From assembly GCF_003369795.1 (NCBI RefSeq), contig NZ_CP026730.1, positions 5,199,001-5,263,000 of the forward strand: a stretch of 64,000 nt of DNA. Reading direction: 5' to 3'. The notes beneath the pieces are model-generated. The model had not been told where the DNA came from. It saw nothing but the letters and a program-made list of their open reading frames with translations, and searched no databases. Shown one piece after another: positions 46,445-55,254 of this stretch. How positions within the stretch are numbered: position 1 is the stretch's first letter; every line of letters begins with the position of its first letter. The position numbers and the translations under genes were made by a program. The stretch is from Streptomyces sp. CB09001. GTDB taxonomy: Bacteria > Actinomycetota > Actinomycetes > Streptomycetales > Streptomycetaceae.

Positions 46445-48691
46445 GTGGCAGCCCTCGCACGCTGGTGTGTTCAACGTCGCCTCGTCACCGTCCTGCTCTG
46501 GCTGCTCGCCCTCGGCGGCGTCGCCACGGCCGCCACGGTCGCCGGCTCCGCGTACTCCAACGACTACGGGATCCCCGGCACCGGCTCCGACCGCGCCTCC
46601 CGGCTGCTCGAATCCCGCTTCCCCGACCTCGGCGGCGACAGCGACACGATCGTCTGGCACACCACGTCGGGGACCGTCCGCGCGGCCGACGTCGAGCAGA
46701 CCATGACCCGCACCCTGGACCGCATCGCGGACCTGCCCGGGGTGGCCGCGGTCACCAACCCGTACGTCGACCCCGACTCGCCCCTGATCAGCGAGAACGC
46801 CGACACCGCGTACGCGACCGTCACCTTCGCGGCCGCCTCCCAGGACATCGACCCGGGCCAGGCGCGGGCCGTGGTGGACGCCGCCGAGGCGGCCGAGACC
46901 GACGGACTCCGCATCGAACTGGGCGGCGGCGCCATAGCGCTCACCGAGTCCGGCGGCAGCCACCTCGCCGAGGCCGTCGGCGTGGCCGTGGCCGCGGTCG
47001 TCCTCTTCCTCGCCTTCGGCTCCGTCGCCGCGGCGCTGCTGCCCATCGCCACCGCACTGGTCTCCGTCGGGACCGCCTACGCCGGCATCACCCTCCTCGG
47101 CCACGCCATGACCGTCGCCGACTTCGCGCCCATGCTCGGCACCCTCATCGGACTCGGCGTCGGCATCGACTACGCCCTGTTCATCGTCACCAGACACCGG
47201 CGCGGACTGAAACGGGGCCTGTCCGTGGCGGACGCCGCCGCCGACGCCGTGGCGACCACCGGACGCGCCGTGGTGTTCGCGGGTGCCACCGTCTGTATCG
47301 CCCTGCTGGGCATGCTGATCCTCCGGCTGAGCTTCCTCAACGGCGTCGCCGTCGCCGCCTCGCTGACCGTGCTGCTCACCGTCGCCGCCTCCGTGACGCT
47401 GCTGCCCGCCCTGCTGTCGTACATCGGCCCGCGCGCCCTGAGCCGGCGCGAGCGGCGCCGGCTCGCCGAGCACGGCCCCGAACCCGAGGTGCCGACCGGG
47501 TTCGCCGCCCGCTGGTCGGCCTTCGTCGAGCGCCACCCGAAACTGCTCGGCGCGCTCGCCCTCGTCGTCATCACCGTCGTCGCCCTGCCCACCCTCGGCC
47601 TGCGCCTGGGCACCTCCGACCAGGGCAACGATCCCCAGGCCACCACCACCCGCCAGGCCTACGACCTCCTCGCCGACGGCTTCGGCCCCGGCGTCAACGG
47701 CCCGCTCACCCTGGTCACCGAGGTCCGCGGAGCCGAGGACCGCCTCGCCCTGGACAACCTCGACGCCACCCTGCGCACCACCGAGGGCGTCTCCTCGGTG
47801 ACCCCGGTGATGTACAACTCCGGCGGCAACGCCGCGTACCTCACCGTCGTACCCGAGTCGGCACCGCAGTCCGAGAACACCAGCGACCTGGTCGAGCGGC
47901 TGCGCTCCGAGGTGCTGCCGCGCGCCGAGGCCGGCACCGCGCTCGACGTACACGTCGGCGGCGTGACGGCCGGCTACGACGACTTCGCCGACGTCATCGT
48001 CGGCAAGCTGCCCCTCTTCGTCGGCGTCGTCATCGGCCTCGGCTGCCTGCTGCTCCTGCTGGCCTTCCGGTCCGTCGGCATCCCCCTCAAGGCCGCCGCC
48101 ATGAACGTGGCCGCGGTGGCCGCCGCCTTCGGCGTGGTCGTGGCGATCTTCCAGTGGGGCTGGGGCAGCGAACTGCTCGGCCTCGGCAGCGCGGGGCCGA
48201 TCGAACCCTTCCTGCCCGTGATCATGGTCTCGGTGCTCTTCGGGCTCTCCATGGACTACCAGGTCTTCCTCGTCAGCCGGATGTACGAGGAGTGGCTGGA
48301 GACCGGCGACAACCGCCGGGCCGTCCGGGTCGGGCTCGCCGAGACCGGCCGCGTGATCAACTCCGCAGCCGTCATCATGATCTCGGTCTTCCTCGCCTTC
48401 GTCCTCAGCGGCGACCGCGTGATCGCCATGTTCGGCATCGCGCTCGCCGCCGCGGTCGCCCTGGACGCCTTCGTCCTGCGCACCCTCCTGGTGCCCGCCC
48501 TGATGCACCTGCTCGGCCGGGCCAACTGGTGGCTGCCGCGCCGCCTGGACGCCCTCCTGCCGCGCATCAGCATCGAGCCGCCCGAGTGCCGGGCCGCCCA
48601 TGAGAGGCTGGCCGCGGCGACGGACGCCGAGGTGGCGGACGTCCTTGCGGAGGAGGAACGGCAGCGGGATGTACGCGATACCACTGGGTGA
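46445..48691 (+). CDS. MMPL family RND-type membrane transporter
   Basis: This 748-residue protein has the MMPL plan: TM1 near residue 15 (VTVLLWLLALGGVATAATVAG), a large extracytoplasmic domain (about residues 40-175), a block of five TMs (including FGSVAAALLPIATALVSVG and GTLIGLGVGIDYALFIVTRHR), a second extracytoplasmic domain and a second TM block with GLSMDYQVFLVSRMYEEW. The two GxxxDY(A/Q)xF motifs are the proton-relay signature of these exporters. GTG 46445 has GGGAGCACG upstream and was chosen over the longer frame because the latter would translate the structured leader. Substrate unknown: lipid or drug. Confidence 0.9.
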   Translation: MAALARWCVQRRLVTVLLWLLALGGVATAATVAGSAYSNDYGIPGTGSDRASRLLESRFPDLGGDSDTIVWHTTSGTVRAADVEQTMTRTLDRIADLPGVAAVTNPYVDPDSPLISENADTAYATVTFAAASQDIDPGQARAVVDAAEAAETDGLRIELGGGAIALTESGGSHLAEAVGVAVAAVVLFLAFGSVAAALLPIATALVSVGTAYAGITLLGHAMTVADFAPMLGTLIGLGVGIDYALFIVTRHRRGLKRGLSVADAAADAVATTGRAVVFAGATVCIALLGMLILRLSFLNGVAVAASLTVLLTVAASVTLLPALLSYIGPRALSRRERRRLAEHGPEPEVPTGFAARWSAFVERHPKLLGALALVVITVVALPTLGLRLGTSDQGNDPQATTTRQAYDLLADGFGPGVNGPLTLVTEVRGAEDRLALDNLDATLRTTEGVSSVTPVMYNSGGNAAYLTVVPESAPQSENTSDLVERLRSEVLPRAEAGTALDVHVGGVTAGYDDFADVIVGKLPLFVGVVIGLGCLLLLLAFRSVGIPLKAAAMNVAAVAAAFGVVVAIFQWGWGSELLGLGSAGPIEPFLPVIMVSVLFGLSMDYQVFLVSRMYEEWLETGDNRRAVRVGLAETGRVINSAAVIMISVFLAFVLSGDRVIAMFGIALAAAVALDAFVLRTLLVPALMHLLGRANWWLPRRLDALLPRISIEPPECRAAHERLAAATDAEVADVLAEEERQRDVRDTTG

Positions 48692-49253
48692 CGACGGAGC
48701 CGAACTGCGCCCCCTGGAGACCTGGCACGCCGAGGAGTTCCTGGCCCACCTGGACCGCGGCCGGGACTTCATCACCGAACACATCCCCTTCGGGGCGAAG
48801 GCCGTCGACGTCGTCTCCGCGCGCGAGGTGCTCCAGGCCTATGCCGACCGGCACGCCGCCGACAGCGGCTTCCTGCACGGGCTGTGGCTGGACGGCACCC
48901 TCGTCGGGGGCCTCCTCTACCGCGTCTTCGACGCCGCCACCGGCGTCTGCGAGATCGGCTGCTGGCTGGAGCCCGCCGGTACGGGCCGCGGCCTGGTCAC
49001 CCGCGGTGCCCGCGTGCTGATCGACTGGGCCTTCGACGAGCGCGGCATGCACCGCGTGGAGTGGTACGCCTCGACCGCGAACACCCCGAGCGTCAACGCC
49101 GCGCGACGACTCGGCATGATGCGTGAGGGCGTGCTGCGCGAGAGCTTTCCCTACCGGGGCACGCGCCAGGACATGGAGGTGTGGGCGGTGCTCGCACCCG
49201 AGTGGCGGGCAGCACGGCAAGCACGCGCGCGTGCCGCTCACAAGGATCATTAA
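48669..49253 (+). CDS. GNAT acetyltransferase (RimJ/RimL type)
   Basis: This 194-residue acetyltransferase has the RimJ-type pattern: N-terminal LRPLETWHAEEFLAHLDRG, WLEPAGTGRGLVTRGARVLIDWAF (acetyl-CoA loop), HRVEWYASTANTPSVNAARRLG and the strand EGVLRESFPYRGTRQDMEVWAV. RimJ/L proteins acetylate ribosomal-protein N-termini, but actinobacterial relatives have diverse substrates. ATG 48669 follows GAGGAGGAA and lies 23 bp inside the MMPL gene end, so the two are translationally coupled and the enzyme might modify something handled by the transporter. Confidence 0.88.
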   Translation: MYAIPLGDDGAELRPLETWHAEEFLAHLDRGRDFITEHIPFGAKAVDVVSAREVLQAYADRHAADSGFLHGLWLDGTLVGGLLYRVFDAATGVCEIGCWLEPAGTGRGLVTRGARVLIDWAFDERGMHRVEWYASTANTPSVNAARRLGMMREGVLRESFPYRGTRQDMEVWAVLAPEWRAARQARARAAHKDH

Positions 49254-49288
49254 GGGACCTCTCAGACAGCGTCCGTACGGTGCGAGGC

Positions 49289-49909
49289 ATGGGAACGAAG
49301 ACAGTGGACGAGACCGGCGTGAAGACCGACGAGCACAAGACGGACGAGGCGGCCGATGCGGCCGAAGCGACCGAGGCCTCCGAGTCCATTGACGTCACCA
49401 AGGCGGCCGAGGCCCCTGAGGCGGCCGAGACCGGCACCCCCGAGGGCGCCGACGCGGCGACGGACGAGGACACGGACGAGGACACGGACGGCACCGAAGG
49501 CACCGGGGCGGCCCCCACCGGCGTCGGCCAGGGCGCGGGCGCCGTGGTCTCCGCCGGTCTCGGCATCGTCTCCCTGACCGGCAGCTGGGTCGGCACCGTG
49601 GCCTCCGCGCGCGAGTCGCTGATGGGCCAGTTGCAGACGTCCTCGTCGTCGGACGTCGGCACGCTGATCGAGAAGGGCTACGGCAACGCCTGGCAGGCCA
49701 CCGCGATGTGGGGCGGCATCTTCGCCCTGGTCGCGCTGATCGTCGGCGTCCTCGTGCTGGCCCGCCCCGCGTTCGGCGCGCCCGGCCGCCCGCAGGCCCC
49801 GTGGATCAAGTCGGTCGCCTGGGCGGGCGTCGCCCTCGGCGTCATCGGTCTGCTGCTGGCCGTCCTGAAGTACACGGACGTCCTGCTGGGGCTGCCCGCC
49901 ACCGGCTGA
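49289..49909 (+). CDS. Acidic-N-terminus membrane protein, unknown function
   Basis: This 206-residue protein has a long acidic Ala/Glu/Asp/Thr-rich N-terminus (about residues 1-70; with DEDTDEDTDG), then about three hydrophobic segments (VVSAGLGIVSLTGSWVG, MWGGIFALVALIVGVLVLA and VAWAGVALGVIGLLLAVLK). It could be a small membrane protein whose low-complexity cytoplasmic or external arm binds partners by charge. ATG 49289 follows GTGCGAGG. A hairpin follows its stop. It is not recognised as any known family. Confidence 0.8.
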   Translation: MGTKTVDETGVKTDEHKTDEAADAAEATEASESIDVTKAAEAPEAAETGTPEGADAATDEDTDEDTDGTEGTGAAPTGVGQGAGAVVSAGLGIVSLTGSWVGTVASARESLMGQLQTSSSSDVGTLIEKGYGNAWQATAMWGGIFALVALIVGVLVLARPAFGAPGRPQAPWIKSVAWAGVALGVIGLLLAVLKYTDVLLGLPATG

Positions 49910-49921
49910 CCAGGCATTTCC

Positions 49922-49972
49922 GAGGGGTCTTAGGACAAACGCCCACCCGTGGCGCGCGCCCTAAGACCCCTC
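49922..49972 (+). terminator. Inverted repeat after the acidic membrane-protein gene
   Basis: GAGGGGTCTTAGG (49922-49934) and its perfect complement (49960-49972) enclose a 25-base loop, 12 bases after the stop. It is terminator-like in position. A second CTAAGG-type copy follows near 49981, so a regulatory role is possible. Confidence 0.55.
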
Positions 49973-50104
49973 ACGCACGTCTAAGGCCCCGTGCGGCGCC
50001 GAAGATGCGGAACTTACCCGATGTGGCCCACCCCCCTGGGAGACGAAGGTTGAGGCATCGCAAGCAAGCGAAGCCGAAACCGAAGCGAAGCCGAGGGGCA
50101 CACC

Positions 50105-50290
50105 ATGTACGAGTACGAGTTCCAGCAGTACCGCTCCGCCGAACTGATCCGCCGCGCCGACGAGTCCCGGCTGGCCCGCGAGGTGATCCGGGCCCGCCGC
50201 GCCGCCCGCCGCCAGGCCCGACACGGCGGTGCCGTGGCCGAGAGCCATACGCCGCGCCGACGCGGGCACCGGTTCGCCCGGACCGCGTGA
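50105..50290 (+). CDS. 61-residue basic protein, unknown
   Basis: ATG 50105 with a GAGGGG site upstream opens a 61-codon frame with high-GC third positions. The protein starts MYEYEFQQYRSAELIRRADE, is Arg-rich in its centre (RRAARRQARHG) and lacks a hydrophobic segment. It resembles short helical proteins conserved in Streptomyces, possibly nucleic-acid binding. It is followed by a 14-bp hairpin, which separates it from the large regulator gene. Confidence 0.7.
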   Translation: MYEYEFQQYRSAELIRRADESRLAREVIRARRAARRQARHGGAVAESHTPRRRGHRFARTA

Positions 50291-50300
50291 ACGGGGGAGC

Positions 50301-50332
50301 CGGGGAGGGGGGCCGCACGGCCTCCCTCCCCG
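50301..50332 (+). terminator. Terminator hairpin before the large LuxR-type regulator
   Basis: A 14-bp stem (CGGGGAGGGGGGCC, 50301-50314; GGCCTCCCTCCCCG, 50319-50332) with one G-U pair and the 4-base loop GCAC lies 10 bases after the 61-residue ORF. It argues against the GTG at 50287 as start of the next gene, which would have to be translated through it. Confidence 0.7.
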
Positions 50333-50409
50333 CCGTCGTTCCCGGCGCCGTCGTCCCCGCCGCTGCCCACCCGCCGAAAACCGGTGACCCGCTGTCGTAC
50401 CCGCGTGCG

Positions 50410-53400
50410 ATGCTCGCTTCCGTGGAGACCAGGTCCGTCAGTCCCGTGTTCGTCGGCCGCACCGGCGAACTGGACACGTTGAACGACGCGCTCGCCCGCG
50501 CCACGGGCAGCGACGCCGCCGGGGCGGCCGCCACCGGCGGGGAGCCGCAGGCACTGCTGCTCGGCGGCGAGGCCGGGGTCGGCAAGACCCGACTCGTCGA
50601 GGAGTTCGCCGCCGCGGCGGACCGGCGCGGCGCCGTCGTCGCGCTGGGCGGCTGCGTGGAGATCGGCGCCGACGGGCTGCCCTTCGCGCCCTTCTCCACC
50701 GCGCTGCGCGCCCTGCGCCGCCACCTGCCCGAGGAGCTGGCCGCCGCGGCCGCCGGCCAGGAGGAGGAGCTGGCCCGGCTACTGCCCGAACTGGGCGAGG
50801 GCGCCCCGGTCACCGGCGGCGGCCGGCACGACGAGGAGAGCATGGCCCGGCTCTTCGAACTCACCGCCCGCCTGCTGGAGCGCGTCGCCGCCCGGCACAC
50901 CGTCGTCCTCGTCCTGGAGGACCTGCACTGGGCCGACGCCTCCACCCGCCACCTGATCGCCTACCTCTTCCGCACCCTGCGCAGCGGCCGCCTCGTCGTC
51001 CTCGCCACCTACCGCTCCGACGACATCCACCGCCGCCACCCACTGCGCCCCCTGCTCGCCGAGCTGGACCGGCTGCGCACCGTCCGCCGCCTCGAACTCG
51101 GCCGCTTCACCCGCGACGAGGTGGGCCGCCAGATCGCCGGAATCCTCGCCCACGAGCCCGACCCGCTCCAGGTCGACGAGATCTTCGAACGCTCCGACGG
51201 CAACGCCTTCTTCGTCGAGGAACTCGCCGTCGCCTTCCACGAGGGCAGCTGCACCGGCCTCACCGACTCCCTGCGCGACCTGCTCCTGGTCCGCGTCGAA
51301 GCCCTGCCCGAGAGCGCCCAGCGGGTCGCCCGGATCGTCGCCGAGGGCGGCTCCACCGTCGAGTACCGGCTGCTCGCCGCCGTCGCCCGGCTCGCCGAGG
51401 ACGACCTCATCGAGGCGCTGCGCTCCGCGGTGAACGCCAACATCCTGCTCCCCGCGCCCGACGGCGACGGCTACCGCTTCCGGCACTCCCTGGTCCGCGA
51501 GGCCGTCGGCGACGATCTGCTCCCCGGCGAACGCTCCCGCCTCAACCGCCGCTACGCCGAAGCCCTGGACGCCGATCCCACGCTGGTGCCCGCCGCCGAG
51601 CGCGTGATGCGCCTGGCCAGCTACTGGTACCACGCCCACGCTCCCGCCAAGGCACTGCCCGCCGTCCTGGACGCCTCCGTCGTGGCCCGCCGCCGGCACG
51701 CCTACTCCGAGCAGTTGCGGCTGCTGGAGCGCGCGATGGAGCTGTGGGACGCCGCCCCCGACGACGTACGCGCCACCCTGCGCCCCGTCGACTGCGCCGA
51801 GGTCTACCCTCCCCCACTGCCTGAACGGCGTGGGGGGACCCCCAGCGGCCGCGACCCCGCCACCACGCCCCTGCGCTACCTGGACCTGATGGCCGAGGCG
51901 GCCGTCGCCGGGCGGCTGTGCGGGGAGCGGGAGCGCGCCATGAAGATCATCAAGCGGGCGCTGCACCTCCTGGAGGACGAACAGGACACCGGCACCGGGG
52001 CGGGCGCGAACGGCCGGGACCCGCAGCGCGCGGCCTGGTTCTGGACCCAGCGCTCGCTGCTGGTCCAGGCCCAGGGCCGCGGCGACGGCTGGCGGGAACT
52101 GGGCATCGCCCAGGAACTGGTCCGCGGCCTGCCGCCCTCCCAGGTGCACGCCGAGGTACTGGCCATGGCCGCCAACTGGTCGATGCTCCACAGCCCCGGC
52201 CCCGACGCGATGACCGCGGCCGAACGGGCCGTCGAGTACGCGCGCATGGTGGGCGCCGACGAGATCGAGCTGAACGCCCGGCTCACCCTCGGCGGCCTGA
52301 TGGTGGACGCCGGGCAGATCGACGTGGGACTCGCCGAGATGTTCCAGGTCAGGGACCTGGTCGTGGCCCAGGACCGGTCCGCCGTGGTGGCCCGCAGCCA
52401 TGTCAACCTGCCCTCGTCCCTGGAAAGCGTCGGCCGTTCGCGGGACGCGCTCGGCATCCTGCGCGAGGGCGTCGACCTCACCCGGCGGATGGGGCTGCTG
52501 GAGTCCGAGGCCTGGGTCTGGGGCAACCTCGCCGAGTCGCTGATCTCCCTGGGCCGCTGGGACGAGGCCCTCGAAGCGGCGGACCGGGCCGGAGCACCGG
52601 GCCGCAGCCCCGCACCACGCGGTGGCGCCGCACTCAAACGCGCCGCCGTCGCCCTCGCCCGCGGCGAGCGGGCCGAGGCCGCCCGGCTGCTCGCCGAGGC
52701 CCGCGCCGCCTACGGCACGCACGACCCCATGCCGCAGCACCGCCTGCCGCTGGCGGCCCTCACCGTCGGCATCGCCGCGGCGGAGGGCCGCCTCCCGGAC
52801 GCCCGCGCCGAAGTCGGCCGCGTCCTGGACGCCGGCTTCCCGCCCGGTACGCAGCGCTACGGCTGGCCCCTGCTGCTGTCCGCCGCCGCGGCGGAGGCCG
52901 ACGCGCGCTCCCTGCCGGCCGCCGAAGAGGGCCGCGCCGCCGTCCTCGACCGCCTCGCCGAGGCCGCGAAGCACCTGACGACGGGCGCCCCGGTCTGGGT
53001 CGCCCACGAGCGCTGGGTCCGTGCCGAACTCCACCGCGCCCGGGGCCGCGACACCCCGCGGCTCTGGTCGGAGGCGGTCACCGCCTTCGAATGCCTGGAG
53101 CGTCCCTACGACCTGGCCCGCGTCCGGCACCGGCTGGCCGACGCCCTCCTGGCGACCGGCGGCGAGGACGAGCGCGCCCGGGCCACGGAGCTGCTGCGCC
53201 TGGCCCGCACCGTCGCCGACCACCTCGGCGCGCGCCCGCTGTCCGACGCGGTCGCCGTACTCGGCCGGCGTGCCCGCCTCACCCTCGGCCGCGGCGCCGA
53301 ACCCGTAACCGCCTCCGGGCCCGCCGACCCCGCCCACGCCCTCGGTCTCACCGGCCGGGAGCGGGACGTCCTGCGGCTGGTCTCCGACGGCCGCACCAAC

Positions 53401-53565
53401 CGGCAGATAGCCGAGGAGCTCTTCATCTCGCCCAAGACGGCCAGCGTCCACGTCTCCAACATCCTGGCCAAACTCGGCGTCTCCGGCCGCGGCGAGGCCG
53501 CGGCGGTGGCCCACCGGCTGGCGCTGTTCCCCGTCGAACGGCTCACGTCCCGTTCGACGGGGTGA
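50410..53565 (+). CDS. Large AAA-ATPase/LuxR-family transcriptional regulator (LAL type)
   Basis: This 1051-residue regulator has the LAL layout: Walker A GGEAGVGKT (residues 52-60), Walker B region VLVLEDLHWADAST, about 600 residues of helical repeats (TPR-like), and a C-terminal LuxR helix-turn-helix (LTGRERDVLRLVSDGRTNRQIAEELF, near 980-1045). LAL proteins activate secondary-metabolism or sugar genes upon an ATP-dependent ligand signal. Start ATG 50410 was chosen because a terminator hairpin lies between it and the earlier GTG 50287. A short palindromic repeat is inserted in frame near residue 470. Its targets are not evident. Confidence 0.88.
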   Translation: MLASVETRSVSPVFVGRTGELDTLNDALARATGSDAAGAAATGGEPQALLLGGEAGVGKTRLVEEFAAAADRRGAVVALGGCVEIGADGLPFAPFSTALRALRRHLPEELAAAAAGQEEELARLLPELGEGAPVTGGGRHDEESMARLFELTARLLERVAARHTVVLVLEDLHWADASTRHLIAYLFRTLRSGRLVVLATYRSDDIHRRHPLRPLLAELDRLRTVRRLELGRFTRDEVGRQIAGILAHEPDPLQVDEIFERSDGNAFFVEELAVAFHEGSCTGLTDSLRDLLLVRVEALPESAQRVARIVAEGGSTVEYRLLAAVARLAEDDLIEALRSAVNANILLPAPDGDGYRFRHSLVREAVGDDLLPGERSRLNRRYAEALDADPTLVPAAERVMRLASYWYHAHAPAKALPAVLDASVVARRRHAYSEQLRLLERAMELWDAAPDDVRATLRPVDCAEVYPPPLPERRGGTPSGRDPATTPLRYLDLMAEAAVAGRLCGERERAMKIIKRALHLLEDEQDTGTGAGANGRDPQRAAWFWTQRSLLVQAQGRGDGWRELGIAQELVRGLPPSQVHAEVLAMAANWSMLHSPGPDAMTAAERAVEYARMVGADEIELNARLTLGGLMVDAGQIDVGLAEMFQVRDLVVAQDRSAVVARSHVNLPSSLESVGRSRDALGILREGVDLTRRMGLLESEAWVWGNLAESLISLGRWDEALEAADRAGAPGRSPAPRGGAALKRAAVALARGERAEAARLLAEARAAYGTHDPMPQHRLPLAALTVGIAAAEGRLPDARAEVGRVLDAGFPPGTQRYGWPLLLSAAAAEADARSLPAAEEGRAAVLDRLAEAAKHLTTGAPVWVAHERWVRAELHRARGRDTPRLWSEAVTAFECLERPYDLARVRHRLADALLATGGEDERARATELLRLARTVADHLGARPLSDAVAVLGRRARLTLGRGAEPVTASGPADPAHALGLTGRERDVLRLVSDGRTNRQIAEELFISPKTASVHVSNILAKLGVSGRGEAAAVAHRLALFPVERLTSRSTG
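51808..51846 (+). repeat. Palindromic repeat inserted in frame within the LAL gene
   Basis: CCTCCCCCACTGCC, then GAACGGC, then GTGGGGGGACCCCC form a palindrome of the type often found between Streptomyces genes (CTCCCCCA...TGGGGGGACCCCC). Here it lies inside the LAL coding frame and translates as PPPLPERRGGTPS between ordinary helical residues. Confidence 0.7.
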
Positions 53566-53603
53566 GGCTTACGCTGTAAGGGACGCCGACCGACGGAGGC
53601 CCG

Positions 53604-53813
53604 ATGTTCAACGCATTCGAGGAACTGTTCTCGCCCGGCCGCAAACACACCAACGACGAACAGAACCGCCTCGAACTGACCCGCGAGGACGTGGGGGACG
53701 GCGATCCGAGTCACGGCCCCATAGACCTCACGTCGGGCAAGGTCGTCGTGCACCGCCCGCGTTCCGACGAGGAGACGGCGGACCCGGGGACCCCGTCCCC
53801 GGAAGACGAGTAG
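53604..53813 (+). CDS. 69-residue DUF6191-like protein
   Basis: This short hydrophilic protein starts MFNAFEELFSPGRKHTNDEQ and has a charged middle (RLELTREDVGDGDPSHGPIDL), then VVVHRP and an acidic Asp/Glu/Pro tail. No hydrophobic segment. The start matches a group of small Streptomyces proteins I recall as DUF6191. ATG 53604 has GGAGG a few bases ahead. It lies 38 bp after the large regulator and converges with the sugar dehydrogenase gene (8 bp between stops). Function unknown. Confidence 0.8.
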   Translation: MFNAFEELFSPGRKHTNDEQNRLELTREDVGDGDPSHGPIDLTSGKVVVHRPRSDEETADPGTPSPEDE

Positions 53814-53821
53814 CCGGCCGC

Positions 53822-54991
53822 CTACTCCACCTCCAGCTCCAGGATCCGGTCGTCGTCGCCCTTCGCGTCGCCGCGGCCGTCCGTGTTGCTGGTCACCAGC
53901 CACAGCTTGTCGCCGCCCGCCGGGGCCACCGTGCGCAGCCGGCCGTACTCGCCCTCCAGGAAGGCCTGCGGGTCGGCCGCGGCCTCCGTGCCCTTCAACG
54001 GGATCCGCCACAGCCGCTCACCGCGCAGCCCCGCCATCCACACGGAGCCCTCGGCGTAGGCGATACCGCTGGGGGAGGCCTCGTCGGTGCTCCACTGCGC
54101 GAGGGGGTCGTGGAAGCCGGAGCCGCCGCCCTTGCCCTCCGCCTCCGGCCAGCCGTAGTTGTCACCCGGCTTGATCGCGTTCAGCTCGTCCCAGGTGTCC
54201 TGACCGAACTCCGAGGCGAACAGCCGCTGCCTGCCGTCCCAGGCCAGCCCCTGCACGTTCCGGTGGCCGTACGAGTACACGGGGGAGTCGGGGAAGGGGT
54301 TGCCGGGCGCCGGTTCGCCGTCCGGGGTCATCCGCAGGATCTTGCCGCCGAGGGACTTCTCGTCCTGCGACAGACCCGTGTCGCCGCTCTCGCCGGTGCC
54401 CGCGTACAGCATCTTGTCCGGGCCGAAGGCGATCCGCCCGCCGTTGTGGATCACACCCTTGGGGATGCCCCGGAAGACCGTGTCCGGCGCGCCCAGCTGC
54501 TCGCCCGACGGCTTCTTCTCGTCGTACAGCATGCGCACGACGCGGTTGTCCGAGGCGGAGGTGAAGTACGCGTAGACCATGTGGTCCGAGGCGTAGTCGG
54601 GGGAGAGCGCGATGCCGAGCAGGCCGCCCTCGCCGGACGGGGACACCCCGGGCACCTCGCCCAGCTCGGTCTTCTTGCCAGTCTTCGCGTCGATGCGCGT
54701 GATCGTGGCCTCGTCGCGCGAGGACACCAGCAGGTCGCCGCCCGGCAGCGGGGCCAGGCCCCAGGGGCTGTTCAGCCCCGTGGCGACCGTGCGGAGCACC
54801 TTGACCGAGCCCTTCGCGGGCGGTGCCTGCTCGGTGGGCGATCCGGCGGGCGAGGACTGCGCCGCCGTACTGGTGGGGGAGGCGCCGCGGTCCGTTCCGG
54901 ACGGGTCCGCGCCGTCGGAGGAGTCGGCGGAGCAGCCGGCCGTCAGCAGGAGAGCGGCGGTCAGCACGGCCGGCACGGCTCGACGTTGCAC
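53822..54991 (-). CDS. PQQ-dependent sugar/aldose dehydrogenase-like lipoprotein
   Basis: This 389-residue exported lipoprotein has a signal peptide with lipobox (LLLTAGC, Cys20), a Ser/Thr/Pro-rich linker, and a six-bladed beta-propeller. It matches soluble glucose/sorbosone dehydrogenase (GSDH family): NSPWGLAPLPGGDLLVSSRD, GLLGIALSPDYA, GRIAFGPDKMLYAGTGE, YSYGHRNVQGLAWD and ASEFGQDTWDELN. Oxidation of sugars with PQQ and Ca2+ is typical. PQQ-binding His/Lys residues cannot be fully confirmed. The GTG at 54991 has GAAGGGA upstream; ATG 55030 is an alternative. A G-rich heptamer array lies just upstream on the transcribed side. Confidence 0.87.
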   Translation of the reverse strand: MQRRAVPAVLTAALLLTAGCSADSSDGADPSGTDRGASPTSTAAQSSPAGSPTEQAPPAKGSVKVLRTVATGLNSPWGLAPLPGGDLLVSSRDEATITRIDAKTGKKTELGEVPGVSPSGEGGLLGIALSPDYASDHMVYAYFTSASDNRVVRMLYDEKKPSGEQLGAPDTVFRGIPKGVIHNGGRIAFGPDKMLYAGTGESGDTGLSQDEKSLGGKILRMTPDGEPAPGNPFPDSPVYSYGHRNVQGLAWDGRQRLFASEFGQDTWDELNAIKPGDNYGWPEAEGKGGGSGFHDPLAQWSTDEASPSGIAYAEGSVWMAGLRGERLWRIPLKGTEAAADPQAFLEGEYGRLRTVAPAGGDKLWLVTSNTDGRGDAKGDDDRILELEVE

Positions 54992-55062
54992 GATCTTGGT
55001 CCCTTCGACGCGACGGGTTCTCCCTGTCATACACCGCAGGGGCTCCCCAAGTTCCCGATCGC

Positions 55063-55222
55063 CGAATCCCGAACCCAGAACCCCGACTCCCGACCCCAGA
55101 ACCCCGACTCCCGACCCCAGAACCCAGAACCCAGAACCCCGACCCTCGAACCCGGAACCCCGACTCCCGATCCCGAACCTCGACCCCTGGACCCCGACCC
55201 CTGAACCCCGACCCCCGAGTCC
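55063..55222. repeat. Heptamer tandem-repeat array, 22 units plus one 6-mer
   Basis: The plus strand reads as heptamers CGAACCC, CGACTCC, CGACCCC and AGAACCC, with a repeated 21-bp trio at 55077-55118. The minus strand therefore carries GGG or GGGG runs every seven bases, a strong G-quadruplex pattern. The array lies between an aldo/keto reductase (minus strand) stop and the GSDH start. It is not coding: three frames are open by composition but all are Pro/Thr/Arg repeats. Confidence 0.85.
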
Positions 55223-55254
55223 GGCGGCGGTCGGCCGGGCGGGCGTCGTGGGTC

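Noticed and set aside
50287..50409. GTG start overlapping the 61-residue ORF for the LAL regulator
   Set aside because: A 14-bp terminator hairpin lies immediately after, and the extra residues are Gly/Pro/Ala-rich with no domain. ATG 50410 is preferred.
55063..55222. CRISPR array
   Set aside because: The units are 7 bp without unique spacers of 25-40 bp, and there are no cas genes. The same holds for the 26-bp units at 16521-16596.
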